Source: Pseudomonas vancouverensis (GTDB taxonomy: Bacteria; Pseudomonadota; Gammaproteobacteria; Pseudomonadales; Pseudomonadaceae). Taken from it: a stretch of 64,000 nt of DNA. Positions 9,513 through 18,336 of this stretch are shown here, piece after piece. The stretch spans positions 1 through 64,000 of the forward strand of contig NZ_RRZK01000032.1 in NCBI RefSeq assembly GCF_004348895.1, written 5' to 3'. Numbering within the stretch: position 1 is the first letter of the stretch; each line of letters opens with the position of its first letter. The position numbers and the translations under genes are program-made. The notes under the pieces are model-generated. The model ran no database searches. It was not told the origin of the DNA and was given only the letters and a program-made list of their open reading frames with translations.

Positions 9513-10997
9513 TCAGAAGCGCCAGATCACGTCGATGAACGCGCGGTGCATGTACGAATCGACCTGACTGCCATAGGCATCGCCGGGCTTGAACACGCCA
9601 CCACGGAAACGCACCAGGGCCGAAGGCTCGTCGATCGACTGGCTCAACGCCGCCGGCAACAGACCCTGCTTGAAGTACTTGGTGACGACCAGGTCCATCT
9701 CCTGACCGAGGTCTTTCTCACCGTCGTTCAACGGCAGCGAGGTGCTGGAAAGAATCGCGCCGGTCACGTCATCGGTGTTGTTCTCGACGGCGTTGATGCC
9801 GTTGCTGCCGACCGGCTTGTTGCCGTCGACGCGCCAGAACTTGTGGTAGATCAGGCTGGCGTCGTATTCGTCGTTGAGCATCCACGAGCCGAACAGGGTG
9901 GCGGTCTGCATGTTGTTCATTTCACCGCGGAAGGCCTCGCCGAATCGGTGCACGCGGGAGCGGGTACCGGTGTAGTTCGAGCGGTTGCTTTCCAGGCCGT
10001 TCTGTTGGTATTCGGCGCTGGCGCGAGCGTAAGCCGCACCGACTTGCCATTGCGGGTCGAGGCGCAGGCGCACGCCGACGTCGGTGGCCCAGCCGTTGAG
10101 GTCATCGCCGCGTTTGGCTTCGGTCGGGCGCGTGCCATCGGCGTTCAGCGGGTTGACCGTGTCGGTGTCGCCGCGCATGCCGGTGATGCTGCCCCAGTAA
10201 TTGAGCTGGTTGGTGTTGCGCCAGTTGTAGGCGTCACTGTCGGCGGTCAGGCCGAGCCAGCTGATGTCACCGTTCTGTTTCTTGTCCAGCGAGTCGGTCG
10301 GTACGCCCGGCTGCGGGTAGTCGAGCTTGCCGTCGTCGTGGGTGTGATGACCACGAATGCCGACCCAGTTGCCCGGCGTCCATTGGTACGCGGCATCGGC
10401 GTAGGCGTGCAGGCGATCCTTGTCCTTGGGCGACAGCTCTTTCAGGTCGGTGCGGTACTCGCTGAAGCGTTCGGCAACACCGGCGTTGGCGCGCAACAGG
10501 GTGGTGTCGAAGGTCCAGTTCAGCGCTTCGATGTTGGTATCGCGCCATTGACCGTCGTCGTTGCGCAGGCGCTGGCGACCGAGCTTGAGGATCTCGCCGG
10601 GGTAGGGCGTGAAGCCGCTGTAGCCGACCCAGAATTCACGCATGGCCAGGTAGTTCTTTTTGGTCTCGCGATCGCTGTTGTTGGTGGTCTCGTTACCGTC
10701 GGATTGCTGCAGGGTGTCGGTCTCGATGATGTCGGTGGACGTCACCGCCTGACCCATGGCGTAGGCGCTCCACGCTCCGCTTTCGCCGTAGATCCACGGA
10801 CGCAGGTCGAGACCGACGCCATTGACGTCGCCACCGGGCGCGGTGCCGAGGTCGCGGTCGTCTTCGGATTGGCCGGTGATCTTCACTTCGAGGCCGAAGT
10901 TTTTTGGTGCTTCAGTCATCGCTGCGAGGGTCGGGCAAGACCAGATCAAGGCGAATGTCAGACCGATACCGGCCTTCATGAATGGATTTAACTTCAT
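9513..10997 (-). CDS. algE: AlgE: outer-membrane alginate export porin
   Basis: Outer-membrane beta-barrel through which alginate leaves the cell. Signal peptide [19 protein letters not shown]...TLAA (about 25 residues). The mature part has alternating amphipathic strands and ends with the outer-membrane insertion signal VIWRF (C-terminal Phe). 494 aa matches the family. Its ATG overlaps the algK stop by four bases, as expected for translational coupling with its outer-membrane lipoprotein partner. Confidence 0.96.
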   Translation of the reverse strand: MKLNPFMKAGIGLTFALIWSCPTLAAMTEAPKNFGLEVKITGQSEDDRDLGTAPGGDVNGVGLDLRPWIYGESGAWSAYAMGQAVTSTDIIETDTLQQSDGNETTNNSDRETKKNYLAMREFWVGYSGFTPYPGEILKLGRQRLRNDDGQWRDTNIEALNWTFDTTLLRANAGVAERFSEYRTDLKELSPKDKDRLHAYADAAYQWTPGNWVGIRGHHTHDDGKLDYPQPGVPTDSLDKKQNGDISWLGLTADSDAYNWRNTNQLNYWGSITGMRGDTDTVNPLNADGTRPTEAKRGDDLNGWATDVGVRLRLDPQWQVGAAYARASAEYQQNGLESNRSNYTGTRSRVHRFGEAFRGEMNNMQTATLFGSWMLNDEYDASLIYHKFWRVDGNKPVGSNGINAVENNTDDVTGAILSSTSLPLNDGEKDLGQEMDLVVTKYFKQGLLPAALSQSIDEPSALVRFRGGVFKPGDAYGSQVDSYMHRAFIDVIWRF

Positions 10998-12493
10998 AGC
11001 GTTTCCTCGCCGTCGTCTTCTTGCAGGGCGTGCAGTTCCGGCGTGTTCTGGCTCAAGGCACCACGCACCGACTGTTCTTGTTTCAACAGGCGTTGGGCCT
11101 CGGCCAGCCGGTCAGGCGGCAGTTGCGTTTGCAGTGTCTGTGCAAGCTCGGTGGCTTGTGGGGTGTTCTGGGCCAAGGCCAACTGACTGAAGACATAGGC
11201 ATTGACCGGGTCAGGCTGGGTGCCCCTGCCCTGGGAAAACAGCTGGGCGATGGCGAAGTCAGCACTGTTCTGGCCGTTGCGCGCTGCGGTCAGCAAGTGG
11301 TCGAGGGCTTTCTGCGGATAGACCTTGCCCAGGTAGCCACGGCGATAGATCTGGCCGAGGTAGTAATCGGCCGCCACTTCGCGGCCGACGGCTTTCTGGA
11401 AGTGCGCTTCGGCGACCTTGGCGTCGGCGGGTACCAGCTTGCCTTCGTAGTAGAGCTTGCCCAGCAGCAGTTCCGCGCGTGGCTGGTCGGCGGCGCGGCC
11501 GTTATCCAGGTACTTCATCATCTGGTCGACGTCGCCCAGTTCGGGGAAGTCGTAGAGCAACTGCGCGAGGGTGACCCACGACGCCGGGTAGCCCGGCGCG
11601 ATGGGTTCGAGCAGCGACTGCGCGGTTTTTTCGTCGGTTTTGCCCAGGGTCGAATCGGCGAGCACACGGGCGACGCTGTCGACCCGTTGCGCGGATACCG
11701 TGCCGCGGGCATGAGCGGCTTGCAGTTGTTTGATCAGCGCCGCCTGTTGTTCCGGCTTGGCTTGTTTCTGATAGACCGTGGCCAGTTCGACGTAGCAGAT
11801 GTCATTGCTGTTGAGTGCGACCTTGCAGATTTTCTCGACGTCATCCAGGTGCTGGTCGTAGGTGCCTTGGGTGCGATACAGCAGGACTTGCGCGAGGCCG
11901 GCTTCCGGTTTGTTCTCGGCGCGCCATTGGCTGATCTGCTGCTGCGCGTTGATGTTGGGGAAGCTGTGCGGGTATTGCAGGTACAGCATCGCCAGCGGAA
12001 TCAGGGTATTGCCTTCGCCATTGGCGGCGGCCTTTTTCAGCAGGGTTTCGGCTTCGTGCTGCTCGGCTTCGGTGGAGCCGGGCTTGGCCACCAGCAGTCG
12101 ACCAAGGCGTGCCTGGGCGCGCGGCGAAACATCGGCTGCGGCGCGATAGGTTGCCTCGGCCTGTTTCATTTGCTCGGGGTCGCGGCTGTCGACCTGAATG
12201 TCGGCCAGGCCGACCTGGGCCTCGCTGTAGCCCAGGTCCGCCAGTTGCCGGTAGTTTGCCGCGGCGGTGGCAGTGTCGCCACGCTTGAGCGCTTCGTTGG
12301 CCAGGCGTTGGTCCGGCAGGCCGGCGCAACCGGCCAGCGACACGGCCAGCGCAACGGCACACAGTGAACCCATGTGGGAGCGAGCTTGCTCGCGAAGCAG
12401 GCGGCGCGGTGCATCAGACCAACCGGGTTGACCGCCTCGCGAGCAAGCTCGCTCCCACAGGGTCGGCGGAGTGATGAGGATAGGCGTACTCAC
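10994..12493 (-). CDS. algK: AlgK: TPR outer-membrane lipoprotein of alginate export (5' end altered by a REPIN)
   Basis: Outer-membrane lipoprotein with TPR/Sel1-like repeats that positions AlgE and AlgX. The lipobox VSLAGC and the mature start [18 protein letters not shown] are clear, followed by helical repeats to the C-terminus. The odd part is upstream: a GTG at 12493 with GGAGG eight bases before it (or an ATG at 12499) opens a frame that runs through an 88-base REP doublet before reaching the signal-peptide core. The repeat supplies about 30 extra residues including [11 protein letters not shown]. The alternative ATG at 12373 gives [16 protein letters not shown] but has no ribosome site and no basic n-region. 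Identity is certain; the real start is not. Confidence 0.93.
   Translation of the reverse strand: MSTPILITPPTLWERACSRGGQPGWSDAPRRLLREQARSHMGSLCAVALAVSLAGCAGLPDQRLANEALKRGDTATAAANYRQLADLGYSEAQVGLADIQVDSRDPEQMKQAEATYRAAADVSPRAQARLGRLLVAKPGSTEAEQHEAETLLKKAAANGEGNTLIPLAMLYLQYPHSFPNINAQQQISQWRAENKPEAGLAQVLLYRTQGTYDQHLDDVEKICKVALNSNDICYVELATVYQKQAKPEQQAALIKQLQAAHARGTVSAQRVDSVARVLADSTLGKTDEKTAQSLLEPIAPGYPASWVTLAQLLYDFPELGDVDQMMKYLDNGRAADQPRAELLLGKLYYEGKLVPADAKVAEAHFQKAVGREVAADYYLGQIYRRGYLGKVYPQKALDHLLTAARNGQNSADFAIAQLFSQGRGTQPDPVNAYVFSQLALAQNTPQATELAQTLQTQLPPDRLAEAQRLLKQEQSVRGALSQNTPELHALQEDDGEETL
12373..12460. repeat. REP doublet lying inside the algK reading frame
   Basis: Inverted copies GTGGGAGCGAGCTTGCTCGC and GCGAGCAAGCTCGCTCCCAC flank a 44-base middle. 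The element sits between the best algK start (12493) and its lipobox, and its length keeps the frame open. The same repeat type is present at 21.24, 23.56, 41.12 and 54.54 kb, always between genes there. Confidence 0.92.
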
Positions 12494-12508
12494 AGGCATG
12501 TCCTCCGG

Positions 12509-13678
12509 TTACAGACCAGCAGCCATGGCTTTGTCGATCAGCCAGTTCAGGTTCGGGCCGCGATCGCTGTTGACTTCCACCGGGCGGCCGGCGAGGGCGC
12601 TGTCGAGGGCTTCGTCAGGCTGGATCAGCACGCGGATGTCGGAGGACAGGTCGGCGCTTTTCAGGCTGGTGCTGCTGACGATCTTGCCGGTGCGGGTCTG
12701 GTCTTCACCGGCGATCTGGAAGCGTACCGAGGTTCCCGGGCGCACATCACCGAACTGGCGATAGGAGAAACGGGCTTCGACATTGGCCTCGCTGCCGCGT
12801 GGCACCAGTTGGAAGATCACGTCGCCCTTGCTGGCGTACTGACCGTTGGCAACCATTTGCTGGGCCACGGTGCAGTCGCAAGGCGAGGTCAGGGTGCCGG
12901 TCATTTGCTTGCCGAACAGCTCTTCGACCTTGGCCGGTTGCAGCTGGTCTTCGTCCAGATGGCCCTTGAGCACGTCGAGCATGCTGGTGCTGAAGGTCGC
13001 CAGCGGCGCGCCTTTGGCGGCCACACCGTCGGTTTTCACCAGGCTCTGTACGGTGCCGTCGCGAGGCATGGTGATGTTCACACCCGGCACGCTGACCAGA
13101 CCGGCCTGGGCATGGCTGACGAAGTACATGCCGTACACCGATTTGAAGACGAAGCCGAACGCAGCCAGGCCGACGACGAAAATCCCCAGACTGAAGGTCA
13201 CGGCCTTGAGGCGCCCGAACGCGCTCATGCCGTGGCCGCCGTCCTTGACCTTGCGCGCCTTGGTGAAGTTGTCGCGCTGAAGGGTTGCCAGTACTTCACC
13301 CATGCTGACGATGTCGCCGGCCAGGTGCGAGGTGATCAGGTGGCGCAGGGTCGAGATGTCTTGCGGCTCGAGGTTCTGGAACTGGCAACCGGCACGGCCG
13401 GTCTGGCGGTCGTAGGAGCGCACCTGTAGTTCGACGTCCATGGCCAGGCCGAGATTGTCGATGACGAATTGCAGGCGGGCCTTGTAGGCATCACCGATTT
13501 TCAGCGGCAACTGGCCGGCGTTGAAGGCCAGGCCACCGGCGGACAGGTCGATCACTCGGGCTTCGACCGGGGTGCGGTCGGGGCCGAAGAAGCGCAGCTT
13601 GGCCGGGATTTTCACCCGGGCGTGTTGGCGCTGGGCTTCGGATTCGTGCACTACGTTGGCATTGACGGCGGTATTCAT
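12509..13678 (-). CDS. alg44: Alg44: c-di-GMP-binding PilZ co-polymerase
   Basis: Inner-membrane c-di-GMP receptor that activates the Alg8 polymerase. The N-terminal PilZ domain shows the full binding signature, R17-xxx-R21 and D44-x-S46-xx-G49, the same residue numbers reported to matter in P. aeruginosa Alg44. A transmembrane helix follows at about residues 160-185, then a periplasmic membrane-fusion-type (HlyD-like) domain to residue 389. The ATG has AAGGAAACCGCCTCC upstream. Polymer output in this strain should therefore depend on c-di-GMP. Confidence 0.97.
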   Translation of the reverse strand: MNTAVNANVVHESEAQRQHARVKIPAKLRFFGPDRTPVEARVIDLSAGGLAFNAGQLPLKIGDAYKARLQFVIDNLGLAMDVELQVRSYDRQTGRAGCQFQNLEPQDISTLRHLITSHLAGDIVSMGEVLATLQRDNFTKARKVKDGGHGMSAFGRLKAVTFSLGIFVVGLAAFGFVFKSVYGMYFVSHAQAGLVSVPGVNITMPRDGTVQSLVKTDGVAAKGAPLATFSTSMLDVLKGHLDEDQLQPAKVEELFGKQMTGTLTSPCDCTVAQQMVANGQYASKGDVIFQLVPRGSEANVEARFSYRQFGDVRPGTSVRFQIAGEDQTRTGKIVSSTSLKSADLSSDIRVLIQPDEALDSALAGRPVEVNSDRGPNLNWLIDKAMAAGL

Positions 13679-13713
13679 GGAGGCGGTTTCCTTGTTAATT
13701 CAATAAGGGGCAG

Positions 13714-15195
13714 TCAGACCATCAACAGCAGCGCGGCGACGAAAATGCTGCCGGCAGAGAAGGTCATGGTCCGAGACGACCAGGTGTTGAACCAACGTTG
13801 AAAGCTGGCGAGATCACGGGTCAGGGATGTGGGTTGGCGAGTCCAGGACTGTTGGTCGAGGCGGAAGAACACGTAGATCTTCACCAGCGCGCCGACGATC
13901 TGGTTGTAATAGAGAATCGCCGGGTAGGCCGGGCCGATCCGGTGTCCGGAGCAGGACAGCAGCAGGGTCAGGATCAGGCGGGTGATGCCGATCCACAGCA
14001 GGTACACCAGGATGAACGCGGTGCCGTACTTGAAGCTGGCGATCAGGGCCACGGTCAGGCCGAGCAGCGAGGTCCACATCGACACGCGTTGGTCGAACAG
14101 CACCACCGAGGTGAACACGCCCAGACGTTTGATCCCCAGGCCCAGGGCTCGGGAGTTCTGCCGCAGGTTGTTGCCGTACCAGCGGAACATCAGTTTGCGA
14201 CTGGCTTTGATAAAGCTTTTTTCCGGCGGGTGTTCCACGGTGTGGATGGCCGCGTCGGGTACGTAGAAAGTGTCGTAGCCCAGGCGCATCAGGCTGAACC
14301 AGCTCGACTTGTCGTCGCCGGTGAGGAACTTGAAGCGGCCCAGACGCCAGTGCTGCAGCGAATCGCTTTCGACGTCGGCGATGAAGTCCGGGTTGGTGAC
14401 CACGGTGGCGCGGAACACCGACATGCGCCCGGTCATGGTCAGCACGCGTTTGGACAGGGCCATCGAGCACATGTTGATGTGGCGCTGGGCGAAGCGCAGC
14501 TTGTGCCATTCGCTCATGATGTAGCCGCCGCGCACTTCGCAGAATTCGTTGGTGGTCAGGCCGCCGACGTTGCCGAACAGCTGGAACCACGGCACGGTCT
14601 TGAGCACCACGCCTTCAGCGAGCACGGTGTCGCCATCGATCACGGCCACCACGGCGCGGTCGTCGGGCAGGTGACGGGATATCGCGCGGAAACCATAGGC
14701 CAGGCCATCGCGTTTGCCGGTGCCGGGGATGCGCACGAAGTCCAGCTTCACCCGCGCTGGCGGGTTCATACGGTTCCACAGGCTTTTCACCAGCAGCTCA
14801 TCGGACATTTCGACGATGGAGCAGACCACGGTGGTCGGCAGGCCGCAGTCAATGGCTTCGCGGATCACCGAGCTGTAGACCTGGGCAGTGGTCAATGCGT
14901 CGATACGAAAGCTGGTGACCATCAGGAACACGTGCGACGGCTCTGCCGCTTTACCCAGCTTGCGCACTTTGCGGCGCAGGTGCGGGTAGACGATGTAGAG
15001 AAAAATCATGCCGCGCACAAAGTGAGTGGCACCCATCGAGTAGCGCCAGATACCCACGGCGCCAATCAGAAAAATAAAGTCCTTCGAATCGGAGTCGAAG
15101 GTGGAGACAGGCAGCGCCATGGCGAGGCCCATCAGTAACGTCAGGTAAAACAGCCAACCGGCGGCCTGGAGTAGGCCGTGCTTTAGCCTGTGCAT
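13714..15195 (-). CDS. alg8: Alg8: alginate polymerase, GT2 glycosyltransferase
   Basis: Inner-membrane processive glycosyltransferase that polymerises GDP-mannuronate. Two N-terminal membrane segments, a cytoplasmic GT2 domain with DGD (D187/D189) and TGDDK (D294/D295), then further membrane helices at about residues 350-490. I start at [10 protein letters not shown] (15195), with AAGGATC nearby; an in-frame ATG at 15228 has no support. 493 aa, one residue offset from the P. aeruginosa numbering of catalytic Asp residues. A repeat element of 72 bases separates it from algD. Confidence 0.96.
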   Translation of the reverse strand: MHRLKHGLLQAAGWLFYLTLLMGLAMALPVSTFDSDSKDFIFLIGAVGIWRYSMGATHFVRGMIFLYIVYPHLRRKVRKLGKAAEPSHVFLMVTSFRIDALTTAQVYSSVIREAIDCGLPTTVVCSIVEMSDELLVKSLWNRMNPPARVKLDFVRIPGTGKRDGLAYGFRAISRHLPDDRAVVAVIDGDTVLAEGVVLKTVPWFQLFGNVGGLTTNEFCEVRGGYIMSEWHKLRFAQRHINMCSMALSKRVLTMTGRMSVFRATVVTNPDFIADVESDSLQHWRLGRFKFLTGDDKSSWFSLMRLGYDTFYVPDAAIHTVEHPPEKSFIKASRKLMFRWYGNNLRQNSRALGLGIKRLGVFTSVVLFDQRVSMWTSLLGLTVALIASFKYGTAFILVYLLWIGITRLILTLLLSCSGHRIGPAYPAILYYNQIVGALVKIYVFFRLDQQSWTRQPTSLTRDLASFQRWFNTWSSRTMTFSAGSIFVAALLLMV

Positions 15196-15215
15196 GATCT
15201 GATCCTTAAAGTCAG

Positions 15216-15287
15216 TTGCAAGCTCCAAGCTTCAAGCCCCCAGCGCGGAGCCTTGAACTTGTGGCTTGGAGCTTGAAGCTTGCGGCT
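15216..15287. repeat. Second-type palindromic repeat between algD and alg8
   Basis: The algD-alg8 gap is almost entirely a hairpin-forming element: GCAAGCTCCAAGCTTCAAGC on one side and GCTTGGAGCTTGAAGCTTGC on the other. Its core differs from the GTGGGAGCGAGC and GTGGCGAGGGAGC repeats elsewhere in the window. It ends three bases from the algD stop, so the algD mRNA end would carry this hairpin. Confidence 0.75.
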
Positions 15288-15290
15288 GCC

Positions 15291-16607
15291 TTACCAGCAG
15301 ATGCCTTCCGCGCGGCTGTCCGCGCAGGTGGCCTTGGACATGAAGCCCACCAAGTCGATCACTTGCTTGCCGTGGGGAACTTCCTGCACCAGGGCGCGGA
15401 ATTTCTCGTCACGGTTACCGAGGATGATCAGGTCGCTGTTGTTGATCACCGCGTCGAAGTCGGCATTGAGCAGCGAAGAAACGTGAGGGATTTTCGACTC
15501 GATGTAGTCTTTGTTCGCGCCGTGAACGCGGGCGTACTCGACGTTGCTGTCGTAGATGCTCAGGTCGTAGCCCTTGCCGATGAGCATTTCCGCGAGGTCC
15601 ACCAGCGGGCTTTCGCGCAGGTCATCGGTGCCGGACTTGAAGCTCAGGCCCAGCAGGGCGACTTTGCGTTTGTCGTGGCTCTGGACGATGTCGAAGGCGT
15701 TTTGCACTTGGGACTCGTTGCTCAGCATCAGCGAGTTGAGCAGCGGCGCCTCGACGTCGAGGGAACCGGCACGGTAGGTCAGGGCGCGTACGTCCTTGGG
15801 CAGGCACGAGCCGCCGAAAGCGAAACCCGGACGCATGTAGTACTGCGACAGGTTCAGGGCCTTGTCCTGGCAGACCACATCCATCACTTCACGACCGTCG
15901 ACGCCGACAGCCTTGGCGATGTTGCCGATCTCGTTGGCGAAGGTGACCTTGGTGGCATGCCAGACGTTGCAGGTGTACTTGATCATCTCGGCAACGGCGA
16001 TGTCCTTGCGGATGATCGGTGCATCGAGTTCTTCGTACAGCGATTGCAGAACGTCGCCCGAGGCTTTGTCGAATTCGCCGATGACGGTCATTGGCGGCTG
16101 GTCGTAGTCGGCGATGGCGGTGCTTTCGCGAAGGAACTCAGGGTTGACCGCGACGCCGAAATCGACGCCGGCTTTCTTGCCCGAGCAGTCTTCGAGGATC
16201 GGGATGACCACGTTGGCCACGGTGCCTGGCAACACGGTGCTGCGCACGACGATGGTGTGGCGGGTGGTCTTGTCGCGCAGGACAAAACCGATTTCGCGGC
16301 ACACGGCTTCGATGTAGTTCAGTTCCAGGTCGCCATTCTTCTTGCTCGGCGTACCGACGCAAATCATCGACAGGTCGGTGTCGCGGATCGCCTCGGCGAA
16401 GTTGGTCGTGCCACGCAGACGAGCGGTACGAATACCTTGAGCCAGCAGCTCGCCCAGACCCGGTTCAACGATGGGTGATTTGCCGGCATTGATCATGTCG
16501 ATCTTGTCTTTGGCGACATCGACGCCAACGACGTCATGGCCCCGTGCAGACAGGCAACCGGCACACACTGCGCCGACGTAACCCAAACCAAATATGCTGA
16601 TGCGCAT
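15291..16607 (-). CDS. algD: AlgD: GDP-mannose 6-dehydrogenase
   Basis: First gene of the alginate operon and the committed step: NAD-dependent four-electron oxidation of GDP-mannose to GDP-mannuronate in the cytoplasm. The N-terminal Rossmann motif FGLGYVGAVCAG (residues 6-17) and the catalytic Cys268 in FGGSCLPKD are present. 438 aa, the usual length. Start at 16607 has AGAGGT eight bases upstream; an in-frame ATG at 16631 does not. A long upstream control region follows. Confidence 0.97.
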   Translation of the reverse strand: MRISIFGLGYVGAVCAGCLSARGHDVVGVDVAKDKIDMINAGKSPIVEPGLGELLAQGIRTARLRGTTNFAEAIRDTDLSMICVGTPSKKNGDLELNYIEAVCREIGFVLRDKTTRHTIVVRSTVLPGTVANVVIPILEDCSGKKAGVDFGVAVNPEFLRESTAIADYDQPPMTVIGEFDKASGDVLQSLYEELDAPIIRKDIAVAEMIKYTCNVWHATKVTFANEIGNIAKAVGVDGREVMDVVCQDKALNLSQYYMRPGFAFGGSCLPKDVRALTYRAGSLDVEAPLLNSLMLSNESQVQNAFDIVQSHDKRKVALLGLSFKSGTDDLRESPLVDLAEMLIGKGYDLSIYDSNVEYARVHGANKDYIESKIPHVSSLLNADFDAVINNSDLIILGNRDEKFRALVQEVPHGKQVIDLVGFMSKATCADSRAEGICW

Positions 16608-17079
16608 CGCAATTACCTCTGTATTGATCAAGCCATTAAATGGCCGGAGTTAATGGTGTTCAGCGGTCGTTATGCACTCGTAAGTGCGGTTTACAGGCAC
16701 AAATCGCCCGTGTCATGGCATATGAATTACGAGTGTCTAAATAAATGCACTCAAGGTGTGCGTAACTAAGCCTTATTGTTATGGCTTGCTCTGTCATGCA
16801 GCCGCAGTTCTGTTCGAAAGAGTGCGGGTGCAACAGTCCTGCGCACTTGATGCCAGGCAAAAGGCCTGTGGCTCAAGCGGTTGGGTGCCAGAAAGGGCAC
16901 GGTTACAGAGGCGCGGCCTTGGCCTTGTAGGGGATCGTCATGGGGCGAATCTCCTGTCCTTCATGCGTTGCCCAGCTCGGGGGTTAGTTGGGCGAAAGTT
17001 AATATGACAACTTCGCTATATGAGTCACTGCTTCGCGTAAGTTATCTCGTACATGTTCGTTGATAATCGTTACCGGTGG
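16608..17079 (-). other. Long untranslated leader of algD
   Basis: No credible gene lies here. If the AlgU-like promoter at 17080-17106 is used, this is a leader of about 465 nt, in keeping with the long algD leader known in P. aeruginosa. A near-consensus IHF site (GATCAAGCCATTA, plus strand 16626-16638) lies just upstream of the ribosome site; an IHF site close to the algD gene start is known in P. aeruginosa. Base composition becomes AT-rich compared with the flanking genes. Confidence 0.45.
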
Positions 17080-17106
17080 TATGAGCTATGGGTTTTGACA
17101 TAGTTC
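17080..17106 (-). promoter_or_regulatory. AlgU (sigma-22)-like promoter for the alginate operon
   Basis: Reading the minus strand, GAACTA (17101-17106) is followed after 16 bases by TCATA (17080-17084). The AlgU/RpoE-type consensus is GAACTT-N16/17-TCTGA, so five of six and three of five positions agree. It is the best match I found between algD and yaaA, but I could not score the whole region. Confidence 0.45.
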
Positions 17107-17249
17107 CAGTCCATCCATCGCGAAATCTGAAATTTCTTGAAATATTGAAAAAGATGGCACTGCTTTCAAATTGATAGCACTTGCCGTTTCGCCCTTTATA
17201 TAAAGGGGAATAATCGGGGAGGGTAGTTTTTTGCCACTACAGAGAAAAA

Positions 17250-17270
17250 TTTTCAGTGCCACTACTGAAA
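17250..17270. repeat. Perfect AT-rich inverted repeat upstream of the algD promoter
   Basis: TTTTCAGT-GCCACT-ACTGAAAA is an 8-bp perfect inverted repeat, with a second GCCACTAC copy 20 bases away at about 17233-17240. It is about 150-190 bases upstream of the proposed algD start point and also downstream of yaaA. It could be a protein-binding site for the algD promoter or a weak yaaA terminator (T-run follows on the minus strand). Confidence 0.4.
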
Positions 17271-17379
17271 AAAATGATCGAAGTCGAGTGAAACTAAAGT
17301 TAGAAATGTAACTGTTGTTTTATTGGCGCCAATTAACTGGCGAATTTGCGGGGAAGTCTGAAGGCAATACAGGGCCGGC

Positions 17380-17405
17380 GCACAGGGTGTGTACCGACCC
17401 TGTGC
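17380..17405 (-). terminator. Hairpin just past yaaA
   Basis: A 9-bp stem (GCACAGGGT / ACCCTGTGC) with an 8-base loop begins two bases after the yaaA stop. No T-tract follows on the minus strand, so its strength as a terminator is doubtful. Confidence 0.4.
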
Positions 17406-17406
17406 A

Positions 17407-18186
17407 TCACTCTGGGGCGTGATCGCGCAGGAACACCAGATTGTCCGGTTTCGACTGTTCGGCGCTGTAGCGATAGCCCTGCACGTCGAACTGCTTGAGG
17501 GCGGCGGGATCGTTGATGCGTTCTTCAATGACGAAACGGCTCATCATGCCGCGCGCCTTTTTCGCGTAGAAGCTGATGATCTTGTACTGACCGTTCTTCA
17601 GGTCCTTGAACTCGGTATTGATGATGCGTGCGTTCAGGGCGGTGCGTTTGACCGCCGAGAAGTACTCGTTGGACGCCAGGTTAAGCAGCACATCGTCGCC
17701 CTGATCGACCAGCGCTTCGTTCAACCATTCACTGATGCGCGTACCCCAGAAGGCGTACAGGTCCTTGCCGCGGGCATTGGCCAGTTTGGTGCCCATTTCC
17801 AGGCGGTAGGGCTGCATCAGGTCCAGCGGGCGCAGCAGGCCGTACAGGCCTGACAGGATGCGCAGATGCTGCTGGGCGTAGTCGAAATCGGCTTCGTTGA
17901 GGGTGTTCGCATTCATGCCGGTGTACACGTCACCCTTGAAGGCCAGCAGGGCCTGTTTGGCATTATCCGCGGTGAATGCTGGCGTCCAGCTGCCAAAACG
18001 CGCGGCGTTGAGGCCGCCGATCTTGTCGGAGACGTGCATCAGTTCGCTGATCTGGGCCGGGGTCAGCTCGCGCAGTTGCTGGATCAGTTCCTGGGAGTGG
18101 TCGAGGTACTGCGGCTGGGTAAAACGCTGGGTCGCCGGCGGTGTTTCGTAGTCGAGGGTCTTGGCGGGTGAAATCACCATCAGCAT
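17407..18186 (-). CDS. yaaA: YaaA: peroxide-stress response protein (DUF328)
   Basis: Cytoplasmic protein of the UPF0246/YaaA family, which in E. coli limits intracellular iron and protects DNA during peroxide stress. Starts [14 protein letters not shown], the family's N-terminal signature, and is 259 aa, as in E. coli. Conserved internal blocks such as [18 protein letters not shown] and SNEYFSAV are visible. The ATG at 18186 has AAAGGAG nine bases upstream; longer in-frame starts lack one. It is transcribed away from the deacetylase-like gene. Confidence 0.93.
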   Translation of the reverse strand: MLMVISPAKTLDYETPPATQRFTQPQYLDHSQELIQQLRELTPAQISELMHVSDKIGGLNAARFGSWTPAFTADNAKQALLAFKGDVYTGMNANTLNEADFDYAQQHLRILSGLYGLLRPLDLMQPYRLEMGTKLANARGKDLYAFWGTRISEWLNEALVDQGDDVLLNLASNEYFSAVKRTALNARIINTEFKDLKNGQYKIISFYAKKARGMMSRFVIEERINDPAALKQFDVQGYRYSAEQSKPDNLVFLRDHAPE

Positions 18187-18336
18187 GAAGTCGTCTCCTT
18201 TAATCGTGGCGGCGATTCTAGGGGGTTGTCGGTTTTGACTCCAGCTATCGCGGCCATAGGTGATCAATGGCGCTCCCACAGGGGGCAGGCTGGATCAGCT
18301 ATAGTGCCGCGCGGGTTTTGTTATGGAGACATCCCA

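Noticed and set aside
13798-15138. 446-aa open frame opposite alg8, and similar long frames opposite most alg genes
   Set aside because: All are plus-strand shadows of well-identified minus-strand alginate genes.
18267-18284. GCGCTCCCACAGGG fragment resembling half a REP
   Set aside because: Only one half-site with no inverted partner nearby; too short to list as an element.
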